Source: Massilia sp. KIM (GTDB lineage Bacteria; Pseudomonadota; Gammaproteobacteria; Burkholderiales; Burkholderiaceae_D). From it: a stretch of DNA of 64,000 nt. This document shows, piece after piece, positions 25,406 to 34,908 of this stretch (the first letter of the stretch is position 1; every line of letters begins with the position of its first letter). The notes below the pieces were generated by a model that saw only the letters and a program-made list of their open reading frames with translations, made no database searches and was not told where the DNA came from. The translations under genes and the position numbers were made by a program. Where the stretch lies: the NCBI RefSeq assembly GCF_002007115.1, contig NZ_MVAD01000001.1, positions 2,976,001-3,040,000 on the forward strand, written 5' to 3'.

Positions 25406-27784
25406 TTACACGCCGTACGGAATCCACACGTTCTTCACCTGGCTCGCATGCTGCAGCACCGCGCGGCCGGCGGCCTGCTTCGGATCGAACCAGTCACGCC
25501 CCTTCGCCCCACCGGTCCAGGTGCGCTTGAGCGAATCGGCCGACAGGCGCTCCACTTCCGCGCAGCCTTCGGCCGAACCGTCGTGGCGCCACACGGCGTC
25601 CACGTCGGCATGCGAGGCCAGGGTGCGCGCCAGTTCGTCCGCGCTGCCGGTGACGATGTTGAGCGCGCCGCCCGGCAGGTCCGAGGTGTCCAGCACCTGG
25701 TACAGGTCGGTCGCGCTCAGCGGATGCGCTTCCGAGGGCACCGCCACCACGCGGTTGCCCAGCGCCAGGGCCGGGGCCACCAGCGAGACGAAGCCCAGCA
25801 GCGGGTTCTCGTTCGGGCAGATGATGCCGATCACGCCCACCGGCTCGTTCAGCGCCACGGTGATGCCGTGCATCGGCGGCTGGTGCGCCTGGCCGTCGTA
25901 CTTGTCGGCCCAGGCCGCCCAGTAGAACAGGCGCTCGATCGCCGCCTGCACTTCGCGTTCGGCGTTCTTGCTGCCGGTCTGCGCCGCGATGCGGGCCGCG
26001 AATTCGCCAGCGCGGATCGCCAGGTTCTCGGCGATGTAGTACAGCACCTGCGCGCGGTTGTGCGCGCTCGCCTTGGCCCAGCCGGCCGCCTTGTGCGCGG
26101 CTTCCACCGCATTGCGGATGTCCTTGCGGTTGCCCTCGCCCACGTCGGCCAGGAAGGCGCCGTCCGCGCCGTGGATCGCGCGGCTGTAGGCGCCGTCCGG
26201 GCGCGCCTGCTTGCCGCCGATGTAGAGCTTGGCCGTGCGGTCGACCGCGAACGGATCGTCGCCCTCCGCCGGCTTGAGCTTGCCCTTCTCGGCCAGCACC
26301 GGCGCGGCGGGACGCGCGTCCTCGGACAGCGGGGTCAGGTACTCGTACATGCCTTCCTTGCCGCCCTCGCGGCCATAGCCCGATTCCTTGTAGCCGCCGA
26401 AGCCGCAGGCCGCGTCGAACTGGTTGGCGGTGTTGATCCACACCACGCCGGCTTTGATCTGCGGCGCCACGTCCAGCGCCAGCGAGATCGACTCGCTCCA
26501 CACGCAGGCCGCCAGGCCGTACACGGTGTTGTTGGCCAGTTGCACCGCCTCGCCCGGGGTGCGGAAGCTCATCGCCACCAGCACCGGGCCGAAGATCTCG
26601 GCCTGGGCCACGGCGGCCGAGGTCGAGGCGCCGGTGATCAGGGTCGGCAGGTACCAGGAGCCCGAGGTCGGCATGTCGCCGGCCGGCTGCCACACTTCGC
26701 AGCCTTCGGCGCGGGCCGATTCCACCAGGCCGTGGATGCGCTGCTGCTGGACCGGGTCCACCAGCGCGCCGATGTCGTTCGACTTGTCCAGCGGCGAGCC
26801 GACGCGCAGGTTCTGCATGCGCGCCTTGACCTTGGCGATGAACTTCCCATACACCGATTCCTGCACCAGCAGGCGCGAGCCGGCGCAGCAGACCTGGCCC
26901 TGGTTGAACCAGATCGAATCGACCAGGCCTTCGACGGCGGCGTCGAGGTCGGCGTCGTCGAACACGATGAAGGGCGACTTGCCGCCCAGTTCCAGCGACA
27001 GCTTCTTGCCGCTGCCGGCGGTGGCCTTGCGAATCAGGCGGCCGACTTCGGTCGAGCCGGTGAAGGCCAGCTTGTCGATGCCCGGATGGTTGACGATGGC
27101 CTCGCCCACGCGGCCGTCGCCGGTGACGATGTTCACCACGCCGGCCGGCACGCCGGCGCGCTGGCAGATCTCGGCGAACAGCAGCGCGGTCAGCGGCGTG
27201 TACTCGGCCGGCTTGAACACCACGGTGTTACCGGCCGCCAGGGCCGGGGCGATCTTCCAGGCCAGCATCAGCAGCGGGAAATTCCAGGGCACGATCTGGC
27301 CCACCACGCCCACGGCGCGGTAGTCGGCGAATTCTTCCGACTGCAGCTGGGCCCAGCCGGCGTGATGGTAGAAGTGGCGCGCGGCCAGCGGCAGGTCGGC
27401 GTCGCGGGTCTCGCGGATGGTCTTGCCGTTGTCCAGGGTCTCGAGCACCGCGAACAGGCGCGCGTGCTTCTGCAGCAGGCGGGCCAGCGCGTACATCACC
27501 TTGGCGCGGCCATGGCCGCCCAGGGCCACCCAGCCCGGCTGGGCGCGGCGCGCGGCCTGCACCGCGCGCTCGACATCGGCGGCGGTGGCCTGGGTCACCT
27601 GGGCCAGTTCGCTGCCGTCGGCCGGGTTGTTGGAGGCGAAGGTCTCGCCTGCTTCGGTCCAGGCGTTGTCGATGAACAGTCCGAAACGGCGTCCATGCTG
27701 CTCCAGCCACGCTTGCGCTTCCTTGGTGCTTTCTGGTGCGGGGCCGTAATCCATGGTCTGAAGAATCTCTTTAATTGTTGGCAT
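25406..27784 (-). CDS. ALDH16-type double-domain aldehyde dehydrogenase
   Basis: This 792-aa protein has two aldehyde dehydrogenase domains. The first (about 30-480) is complete: PWNFPLLMLAWKIAPAL, cofactor loop GSTEVGRL, ELGGKSPFIVFDDAD, and the catalytic Cys at about residue 299-300 in NQGQVCCAGSR. The second (about 520-792) has a cofactor-like VGVIGIICPNENPLLGF but ends early without a catalytic Cys. This matches the bacterial ALDH16 plan, where the C-terminal domain supports the dimer. In this operon, directly after deoC, its likely job is oxidising the acetaldehyde that DeoC releases. That role is inferred from context. It starts 18 bp after the deoC stop. Confidence 0.88.
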   Translation of the reverse strand: MPTIKEILQTMDYGPAPESTKEAQAWLEQHGRRFGLFIDNAWTEAGETFASNNPADGSELAQVTQATAADVERAVQAARRAQPGWVALGGHGRAKVMYALARLLQKHARLFAVLETLDNGKTIRETRDADLPLAARHFYHHAGWAQLQSEEFADYRAVGVVGQIVPWNFPLLMLAWKIAPALAAGNTVVFKPAEYTPLTALLFAEICQRAGVPAGVVNIVTGDGRVGEAIVNHPGIDKLAFTGSTEVGRLIRKATAGSGKKLSLELGGKSPFIVFDDADLDAAVEGLVDSIWFNQGQVCCAGSRLLVQESVYGKFIAKVKARMQNLRVGSPLDKSNDIGALVDPVQQQRIHGLVESARAEGCEVWQPAGDMPTSGSWYLPTLITGASTSAAVAQAEIFGPVLVAMSFRTPGEAVQLANNTVYGLAACVWSESISLALDVAPQIKAGVVWINTANQFDAACGFGGYKESGYGREGGKEGMYEYLTPLSEDARPAAPVLAEKGKLKPAEGDDPFAVDRTAKLYIGGKQARPDGAYSRAIHGADGAFLADVGEGNRKDIRNAVEAAHKAAGWAKASAHNRAQVLYYIAENLAIRAGEFAARIAAQTGSKNAEREVQAAIERLFYWAAWADKYDGQAHQPPMHGITVALNEPVGVIGIICPNENPLLGFVSLVAPALALGNRVVAVPSEAHPLSATDLYQVLDTSDLPGGALNIVTGSADELARTLASHADVDAVWRHDGSAEGCAEVERLSADSLKRTWTGGAKGRDWFDPKQAAGRAVLQHASQVKNVWIPYGV

Positions 27785-27802
27785 GACGAATCCGTGGGAT
27801 GT

Positions 27803-28759
27803 TTAAGGTTGCGCGTGGCGGTGGGCAGCCGAGTAGTTGCCGGTCACGTAGTGCTCGAGCTGGCGCTCGATGTCGGTCAGCAGGCTCGAGGCGCCGATGC
27901 GGAACAGGTGCGGCTGCAGCCAGTCGTTGCCCAGCTCTTCCTTCATCACGGTCAGGTATTGCAGCGCGGCCTTGGCGGTCGAGACGCCGCCGGCCGGCTT
28001 GTAGCCGACCTGGAAGCCGGTCATCTCGTAGTACTCGCGGATCGCGCGCACCATCACCAGCGACACCGGGATGGTGGCGTTCACGCCTTCCTTGCCGGTC
28101 GAGGTCTTGATGAAGTCCGCGCCGGCCATCATGCACACCCACGAGGCCTTGGCCACGTTCTCCAGGGTCACCAGGTCGCCGGTGGCGAGGATGGCCTTGA
28201 CGTGCGCCTCGCCGCAGGCCTGGCGGTAGGCCAGCATCTCGTCGTACAGGGCCTGCCAGTTGCCGGTCAGGACGTGCTGGCGGGTGATCACGATGTCGAT
28301 CTCGGTCGCGCCGGCGGCCACCGACAGCTCGATCTCGCGGATCTTGGTCTCCAGGCTGGACAGGCCGGCCGGGAAGGCGGTCGACACCGCGGCGATCGGC
28401 AGGCGGCCCTGCAGCACCTTGACTGCCGGCTGGATCATTTCGTGGTAGACGCACACCGCGCCGGTCGACAGGCTGTCCAGGCCCAGGGCCTGCATCAGGT
28501 CGGTGCGGATCGGGCGCATCGCCTTCATGCACAGGCGCTCGACGCGGCCCGGGGTGTCGTCGCCCGACAGGGTGGTCAGGTCCATGCATTCGATGGCGCG
28601 GATCAGCCAGGCCGCCTGGTATTCCTTCTTGACCGTGCGGCGGTTCGCCAGGCTAGCGGCGCGGCGGTCGGCCGCATTGCGGTTGACCTTGATGCCGTTG
28701 ACCAGGCCCAGGTCCAGGCCGACGGCGGTGTTACGTTTGAAATCCAGGGGCTGGGTCAT
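27803..28759 (-). CDS. deoC: Deoxyribose-phosphate aldolase
   Basis: A 318-aa class I aldolase that cleaves 2-deoxyribose-5-phosphate to glyceraldehyde-3-phosphate and acetaldehyde. The Schiff-base Lys is in ADFIKTSTGKEG, and a second Lys lies in VGYKPAGGVST. The protein has the long form with an ~75-residue N-terminal extension. ATG 28759 overlaps the deoB stop by four bases (ATGA), fixing the start within a much longer open frame. Confidence 0.95.
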   Translation of the reverse strand: MTQPLDFKRNTAVGLDLGLVNGIKVNRNAADRRAASLANRRTVKKEYQAAWLIRAIECMDLTTLSGDDTPGRVERLCMKAMRPIRTDLMQALGLDSLSTGAVCVYHEMIQPAVKVLQGRLPIAAVSTAFPAGLSSLETKIREIELSVAAGATEIDIVITRQHVLTGNWQALYDEMLAYRQACGEAHVKAILATGDLVTLENVAKASWVCMMAGADFIKTSTGKEGVNATIPVSLVMVRAIREYYEMTGFQVGYKPAGGVSTAKAALQYLTVMKEELGNDWLQPHLFRIGASSLLTDIERQLEHYVTGNYSAAHRHAQP

Positions 28760-29949
28760 AGCAGTGCGGTTCCGTTGGAAAGAGGTTTGACGCCCAGGTG
28801 CTTGGCCAGGGTGGCGCCGATGTCGGAGAAGGTAGAAGCGGTCGGCAGCTCGCGCGCCGGGACGGCCGGGCCGAAGAACAGCATCGGGATGTGCTCGCGG
28901 GTGTGGTCGGAGCCGGCGGCGGTCGGGTCGCAGCCATGGTCGGCGGTGATCACGACCATGTCGCCCTCCTTCAGCCTGGCCATGAATTCCGGCAGGCGCG
29001 CGTCCAGCTCGTGCAGGGCGTTGGCATAGCCCGCCACGTCGCGGCGGTGGCCGAAGTGCATGTCGAAGTCGACGAAGTTCACGAAGCTCAGCGATTTCTC
29101 GGGCGCGGTCTCGGTCACCTCGAGCAGGCGGTCGAACAGGGCCATGTTGTCCGGGCCCTTGATCAGCTGGGTCACGCCCTGGGCCGCGAAGATGTCGCTG
29201 ATCTTGCCCAGTGCGATCACCTCGCCGCCGGCGTCCTTGACGTGGTCGAGCAGGGTCGGGCTGGTCGGCGGCACGGCGTAGTCGTGGCGGTTGGCGGTGC
29301 GCTTGTAGTTGCCGTTCTCGCCCAGGAAGGGACGGGCGATCACGCGGCCGATGTTGTAGGGCTTGACCAGCTCGTAGGCCGCCTCGCAGACCTGGTACAG
29401 GCGCTCCAGGCCGAAGTGCTCTTCGTGCGCGGCGATCTGCAGCACCGAGTCGGCCGAGGTGTAGAGGATGGGCTTGCCGGTGGCGACGTGCTCGTCGCCC
29501 AGCTCGGTGATGATGGTGGTGCCCGAGGCGTGGCAGTTGCCCAGCCAGCCCGGCACGCCCGTCAGCTCCTGCAGCTTGTCGGTCAGCTCCTTGGGGAAGG
29601 ACGGCACGGTCTTGGGGAAGTAGCCCCAGTCGAACAGCACCGGCACGCCGGCGATTTCCCAATGGCCGCTCTGGGTGTCCTTGCCGGTCGACTGCTCGCG
29701 CGCGACGCCCCAGGCGCCGCTGAAGCCGTCGCGCAGGGCAAAGCCCGGCGCCCATTCGCCGCTGGCCTTGTGCGCGGCGGCCGCCAGGCCCAGGCGCTCG
29801 AGGTTGGGCAGGGACAGCGGCTTGCCCTCCTTCGCCGCCCACTGGGCGATGTGGCCGAAGGTGTTGGCGCCGGCGTCGCCGTATTTGTCGGCGTCGGGCA
29901 GCGCGCCCAGGCCGAAGGAATCAAGCAGGAGGATGAATGCGCGTGACAT
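28756..29949 (-). CDS. deoB: Phosphopentomutase
   Basis: A 397-aa alkaline-phosphatase-fold mutase that interconverts (deoxy)ribose-1-phosphate and -5-phosphate. Metal-site motifs are visible: LLLDSFGLGALPDADKYGD at the N-terminus, the YTSADSVLQIAAHEE nucleophile region, NFVDFDMHFGHRRD, and ITADHGCDPT near the C-terminus. It links the phosphorylases encoded on either side of it in the operon to DeoC. Confidence 0.96.
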   Translation of the reverse strand: MSRAFILLLDSFGLGALPDADKYGDAGANTFGHIAQWAAKEGKPLSLPNLERLGLAAAAHKASGEWAPGFALRDGFSGAWGVAREQSTGKDTQSGHWEIAGVPVLFDWGYFPKTVPSFPKELTDKLQELTGVPGWLGNCHASGTTIITELGDEHVATGKPILYTSADSVLQIAAHEEHFGLERLYQVCEAAYELVKPYNIGRVIARPFLGENGNYKRTANRHDYAVPPTSPTLLDHVKDAGGEVIALGKISDIFAAQGVTQLIKGPDNMALFDRLLEVTETAPEKSLSFVNFVDFDMHFGHRRDVAGYANALHELDARLPEFMARLKEGDMVVITADHGCDPTAAGSDHTREHIPMLFFGPAVPARELPTASTFSDIGATLAKHLGVKPLSNGTALL

Positions 29950-29973
29950 GGCGGGCCTCGCTAAATGGGTGGA

Positions 29974-30816
29974 TCAGGCTGCGGCGGGCGGGGTGGCGCC
30001 CAGGCGCTCGATGAAGGACTGGATCAGGGTGACCATGTCCTTGGCGGCGATCGCGGCGTACTTCAGGGTCTGCTCGTGCGACAGCGCGAACGGGGTCAGG
30101 CCTTCGGCCAGGTTGGTGATGGCCGAGACGGCGGCGACCTTCAGGCCGCAGTGGCGGGCGGCGATCACTTCCGGGATCAGGGACATGCCGACCACGTCGG
30201 CGCCCAGGGTCTTGAAGGCGCGGATTTCGGCGGCGGTCTCGAAGTGCGGGCCGGCGGCGGCCAGGTAGACGCCCTCGTGCAGGGTGATGCCCTTCTCCAC
30301 CGCGGTGGCTTTCACCAGCGCGCGCACCTCGGCGTCGTAGGCGTTGGCCATGCTGAAGAAGCGCGGGCCGAAGCGCTCGTCGTTGGGGCCGGCCATCGGG
30401 CTGCCCGGCAGGAAGTTGATGTGGTCGCTGATCGCGACCAGCGAGCCGGCATCGGCCTCGACCCGCAGCGAACCGGCGGCATTGGTCACGAACAGGAGTT
30501 CGGCGCCCAGCAGCTTGAGGGTGCGGATGGCCGAGGTCATCACGCCCGGGCCATAGCCTTCGTAGAAGTGGCCGCGGCCCTTCATGCAGGCGACCGGCAC
30601 GCCGTTCAGCAGGCCCAGCACCAGCTCACCCGCGTGGCCGTGCACGGTGCTGATCGGGAAGCCCGGCAGGTCGGCGTAGCTGATCGACACCGCGTCGGTC
30701 ATCTGCTCGGCCAGCACGCCGAGGCCGGAACCGAGGATCAGCGCCACGCGCGGCGTAAAGCCCGGCTTGCGGGCGCGGATGATGGCTTCGGCGTCGAATG
30801 GAGTCGTGCTGGACAT
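29974..30816 (-). CDS. punA: Purine nucleoside phosphorylase (PunA/XapA class)
   Basis: This 280-aa trimeric-type phosphorylase acts on inosine, guanosine, xanthosine or their deoxy forms. It shows LILGSGLGVLAEQM for phosphate, VHGHAGELVLG, KGRGHFYEGY, the base-site VTNAAGSLR and GPHFETAAEIRAF. The Asn/Thr base-recognition region lies in AVSAITNLAEG. It is the first gene of the leftward deo operon and has an ~100-nt leader carrying the conserved regulatory block described separately. Confidence 0.95.
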   Translation of the reverse strand: MSSTTPFDAEAIIRARKPGFTPRVALILGSGLGVLAEQMTDAVSISYADLPGFPISTVHGHAGELVLGLLNGVPVACMKGRGHFYEGYGPGVMTSAIRTLKLLGAELLFVTNAAGSLRVEADAGSLVAISDHINFLPGSPMAGPNDERFGPRFFSMANAYDAEVRALVKATAVEKGITLHEGVYLAAAGPHFETAAEIRAFKTLGADVVGMSLIPEVIAARHCGLKVAAVSAITNLAEGLTPFALSHEQTLKYAAIAAKDMVTLIQSFIERLGATPPAAA

Positions 30817-30913
30817 GGGGCTTCCTTGTTGTGTGCGTGTCGGGGGAGATCGGGAAGGCTGTGACGCCGGCTTGCTGATGCGAAGTGTGGCCGGGTTAGC
30901 CGAATATTATAAC

Positions 30914-30956
30914 TATGCATGAGGGTCGATATGTATGGCAAATACCATTTTTCTTG
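30914..30956 (-). promoter_or_regulatory. deo operon control element shared with the nucleoside ABC importer
   Basis: Read toward punA, this block is CAAG, one variable base, AAAATGGTATTTGCCAT (30951 down to 30935), 14 bp, then ATGCATA (30920-30914). The 17-mer, its orientation and the 14-bp spacing recur exactly upstream of the importer at 45861-45903. The TTGCCA within it, followed by 18 bp and CATAGT, could be the -35 and -10 of the promoter itself, with the ATGG/CCAT dyad as operator. TATAAT also occurs just downstream. Which is used is unknown. Confidence 0.7.
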
Positions 30957-31018
30957 TCGATTTATATGGGAAATCAATAAATTGATGCATCGGATACAAC
31001 TCATGCATACATCGCTGA

Positions 31019-31062
31019 TTGACTTGCTCCAAACAGTTATCTAGTATCGACAAACATTTGTC
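31019..31062 (+). promoter_or_regulatory. Promoter of the pseudouridine operon with start-site dyad
   Basis: TTGACT (31019-31024), 17 bp, TAGTAT (31042-31047), with a dyad GACAAA-CA-TTTGTC at 31049-31062 covering the predicted transcription start, just before the GTG start at 31075. The position suits repression of this operon, perhaps by its own HTH-kinase product. This is inference. Confidence 0.55.
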
Positions 31063-31074
31063 AGAGATATCCCC

Positions 31075-32193
31075 GTGAGCGAGCCGCACAAGAAGGAACA
31101 GCTGTTCGAGCTGATCCGCGCCAACCCCTTCATCTCCCAGCAGGATCTTGCGAGCCAGCTGGGACTGTCGCGTTCCGCCGTCGCCAACTACATCGCGACC
31201 CTGGTGCGCGAGCGCCGCATCCTGGGCCGCGCCTACGTTCTGCCGGACCGCCGCCCCATCGTCTGCGTCGGCGCGGCCAATCTCGACCGCAAGCTGCGCA
31301 GCCTCGGTCCCCTGGGCCTGGGCACCTCGAACCCGGCGCGCCAGGACGAATCCTTCGGCGGCGTGGCGCGCAACATCGCCGAGAACCTGGCGCGCCTGGG
31401 CGCGCCGGTGGCCCTGGTCACCGCCGTCGGCGGCGACGCCTCGGGCCGCGCCCTGCTCGCCCACGCGGAAAGCGCCGGCATCGACACCCGCGCCGCCCTG
31501 CGCCTCGAAGGCGCCGCCAGCGGCACCTATACCGCGGTGCTCGACCAGGACGGCGAGATGGCGGTGGCCCTGGCCGACATGGCGATCTACGAGGCCCTCA
31601 CGCCGGCCTTCCTCGCCAGCCGCGAACAGCTGCGCGCCGGAGCGGCCCTGGTGGTGGCCGACCTCAACCTGCCCCAGGACAGCGTCGCCGCCCTGCTGGC
31701 CGACGCCGAGCGCCACCAGACGCCCCTGGTGCTGGTGGCCGTGTCCGAGCCGAAGATGGCGCGCCTGCCGCGCCGCCTGGACGGCCTGCGCCTGCTGATC
31801 CTGAACGCCGGCGAGCTGGCGGTGCGCGCCGGCCGCCCGCTCGACACCGACGCCGAGATCGCGGCCGCCTGCGATGCGCTGCGGCGCGATGGCGCCCAGG
31901 ACGTGATCGTCACGCGCGGCGCGGCCGGCGTGCTGTATACAACCGACGGCGGCCTGGCCCGACTGGACGCGCCGCCCGCCCGCGTGGTCGACGTCACCGG
32001 CGCCGGCGACGCCTTTGCCGCCGCCGTGTGCTGGTCGCTGCACGGCGGCGAAGCCGACCTGGCCCAGGCCTGCCGCCGCGGCCTGCAGCTCGCGGCCGAC
32101 ACCATCGCCTGCGAGCAGACGGTCTCGCCTGCGCTCGCGCCGGGCCGTTTCGACGCTCCCCTCAACGCCTCACCGCTTAACTGTCAGGACTGA
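31075..32193 (+). CDS. HTH-PfkB fusion: pseudouridine-type sugar/nucleoside kinase with DNA-binding domain
   Basis: A 372-aa protein. Residues 1 to about 55 are a winged helix-turn-helix (KKEQLFELIRANPFISQQDL, then GLSRSAVANYIATLV). Residues ~60-355 are a PfkB-family kinase with GGVARNIAENLARLG, an AAGVLYTT strand and the anion-hole/catalytic motif DVTGAGDAFAAAV. The kinase is followed two bases later by psuG, so the substrate is almost certainly pseudouridine. The HTH suggests the same protein also regulates transcription, perhaps sensing its substrate. E. coli YeiI has a similar fusion. GTG 31075 is the start because it precedes the HTH by only a few residues. Confidence 0.88.
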   Translation: MSEPHKKEQLFELIRANPFISQQDLASQLGLSRSAVANYIATLVRERRILGRAYVLPDRRPIVCVGAANLDRKLRSLGPLGLGTSNPARQDESFGGVARNIAENLARLGAPVALVTAVGGDASGRALLAHAESAGIDTRAALRLEGAASGTYTAVLDQDGEMAVALADMAIYEALTPAFLASREQLRAGAALVVADLNLPQDSVAALLADAERHQTPLVLVAVSEPKMARLPRRLDGLRLLILNAGELAVRAGRPLDTDAEIAAACDALRRDGAQDVIVTRGAAGVLYTTDGGLARLDAPPARVVDVTGAGDAFAAAVCWSLHGGEADLAQACRRGLQLAADTIACEQTVSPALAPGRFDAPLNASPLNCQD

Positions 32194-32195
32194 CC

Positions 32196-33116
<921 letters not shown>

Positions 33117-33126
33117 CGCGCCGCCC

Positions 33127-34050
33127 ATGTCGATCGACCTCAAACAGCTCAAGTACTTCCTCGCGGTCGCTGAAGAGAAGAGCTTCAGCCGCGCCGCCGA
33201 ACGCCTGCACATCTCGCAGCCGCCGCTGAGCCAGCAGATCATGAAGCTGGAGAGCGAGCTGGGAGTGCGCCTGTTCACCCGCACCACCCGCAGCTTCGAG
33301 CTGACCGTGGCCGGCAAGGCCTTGATGGTCGAGGCGGCCGAACTGCTGGGCAAGATGCGCATGACCATCGACACCATCCGCCAGATCGACCGCGGCGAGG
33401 TCGGCCGGCTGCGGGTGGGCATCGTCGGCTCCGCGATGTGGGGGCCGATCCCGCGCCTGCTGGAGCAGTTCCAGAGCCAGTTCCCGCGCGTGACCTGGAC
33501 CATCCACGAACTGGGCCCGAACGACCAGTGGGAAGCGCTGCGCAACCGCCAGATCGACGTCGGCTTCTGGCGCGAGCCGCGCATCGAGCCCGAGGTGCTC
33601 AAGCAGGCCAACCTGCGCCAGGACCTGTGCTTCCCCGAGAACGTGTGCGTGGCGATCAACGAGCGGCATCCGCTCGCCGCCCGCGCCGACATCGAGCTGA
33701 TCGACATCGCGAACGAGCCGATGCTGACCCTGCACCTGACCCAGTCGGCCGAGCCGCGCTACCTGATCCAGTGCTGCGTGAACGCCGGCTTCGAGCCGAT
33801 GATCTTCCAGGAGGCGGCCGAACCCCAGACCCTGCTGGCCATGGTCGGCGCCGGCCTGGGCGTGGCCCTGCTGCCCGAGACCACCGGGCGCATCGGCTGG
33901 CCGGGCGTGAAGTTCATGCCGATCCGGACCAACCCGCCGTCGGCCAACCTGTACATCAGCTACCTGGCCCAGGACGACGCGCCCGTGGTGCGCGCCTTCC
34001 TCAAGATCCTGGCGCCCGATCCCCAGGCAGGCCCCCGGGCTGGCGGCTGA
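33127..34050 (+). CDS. LysR-family transcriptional regulator
   Basis: A 307-aa regulator with a canonical N-terminal HTH (IDLKQLKYFLAVAEEKSFSR, then HISQPPLSQQIMKLESELG) and an effector domain beginning GRLRVGIVGSAMWGPIPRLL. It starts 10 bp after psuG in the same direction and may ride on that transcript, though LysR genes are more often divergent from their targets. No effector can be read from sequence. Confidence 0.88.
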   Translation: MSIDLKQLKYFLAVAEEKSFSRAAERLHISQPPLSQQIMKLESELGVRLFTRTTRSFELTVAGKALMVEAAELLGKMRMTIDTIRQIDRGEVGRLRVGIVGSAMWGPIPRLLEQFQSQFPRVTWTIHELGPNDQWEALRNRQIDVGFWREPRIEPEVLKQANLRQDLCFPENVCVAINERHPLAARADIELIDIANEPMLTLHLTQSAEPRYLIQCCVNAGFEPMIFQEAAEPQTLLAMVGAGLGVALLPETTGRIGWPGVKFMPIRTNPPSANLYISYLAQDDAPVVRAFLKILAPDPQAGPRAGG

Positions 34051-34101
34051 TGCGGCTTCCTTGCTAGACTGTCAGGCCGACACGTCCAGCAAAGGAAGCC
34101 G

Positions 34102-34908
34102 ATGCGCCACGACCTGCCCGCCACCCTGCCCGCTCCCCATCGCGCCTTCATCGACCGCGCACTGGCCCTGCTGCCGCAGGACCCGCGCCTGGTCGGCCTG
34201 GCCGCCGCCGGCTCTTTTCTGACCGGCGCGATGGACGAATTCAGCGACCTCGACCTGATCGTCGTCACCGAGCCCGCGCACCAGGAGGCCTTGCTGCGCG
34301 AGCGCGACGCCATCGCAGGACAGCTCGGCAACTACCTGGCCGGCTTCAGCGGCGAGCACGTGGGCGAGCCACGCGTGCTCATCACCCTTTACGACGATCC
34401 CCTGCTGCACGTCGATCTCAAGTTCGTCTCGCTCGACGACGTCCACGTGCGGGTCGAGGAGCCGGCCGTGCTGTGGGAGCGCGACGGGCGCGTGAGCGCC
34501 GCGCTGGCGCTCGGCGCCGGACGCTTTCCCCAGCCCGACATCGCCTGGATCGAGGCGCGCTTCTGGATCTGGGTCCACTACGGCGCATCCAAGATCGGAC
34601 GCGGCGAACTGTTCGAGGCGATCGATATGCTCGGTTTCATGCGCTCCGCCGTGCTCGGCCCGCTGGCGCTGCAGCGTGCCGGGGCCCGCCCGCAAGGGGT
34701 GCGCCGCATCGAGACCCACGACCCGGCCTTCGCCCGGCAGCTGCGCGGCACCTTGCCGTCCTACGACGCGGCGGATTGCGTCCGCGCCCTGCGCGCCTGC
34801 GTGAGCCTGTACCGCGAACTGCGCCTGGCGTCGCCGGACGCGCGCCCGAATGTCCGCGCCGAGATGGCGGCGCTGCGCTACCTGGACCGGATCGCCGACG
34901 CTACCTGA
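34102..34908 (+). CDS. Nucleotidyltransferase-fold protein
   Basis: The 268-aa protein shows the polymerase-beta nucleotidyltransferase signature GLAAAGSFLTG followed by MDEFSDLDLIVV (about residues 36-56), with the two Asp of D-L-D as metal ligands and a possible third carboxylate in LLHVDLKFV near 112. The C-terminal half is helical. Aminoglycoside-type nucleotidyltransferases and related regulators look similar, and the substrate is unknown. Its 3' end overlaps the convergent LysR gene by 31 bp. Confidence 0.75.
   Translation: MRHDLPATLPAPHRAFIDRALALLPQDPRLVGLAAAGSFLTGAMDEFSDLDLIVVTEPAHQEALLRERDAIAGQLGNYLAGFSGEHVGEPRVLITLYDDPLLHVDLKFVSLDDVHVRVEEPAVLWERDGRVSAALALGAGRFPQPDIAWIEARFWIWVHYGASKIGRGELFEAIDMLGFMRSAVLGPLALQRAGARPQGVRRIETHDPAFARQLRGTLPSYDAADCVRALRACVSLYRELRLASPDARPNVRAEMAALRYLDRIADAT

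Noticed and set aside
25286-29029. 1247-codon plus-strand open frame opposite ALDH16, deoC and deoB
   Set aside because: Composition is dominated by Arg, His, Gln and Val with no motif. It is a shadow of three well-supported minus-strand genes.
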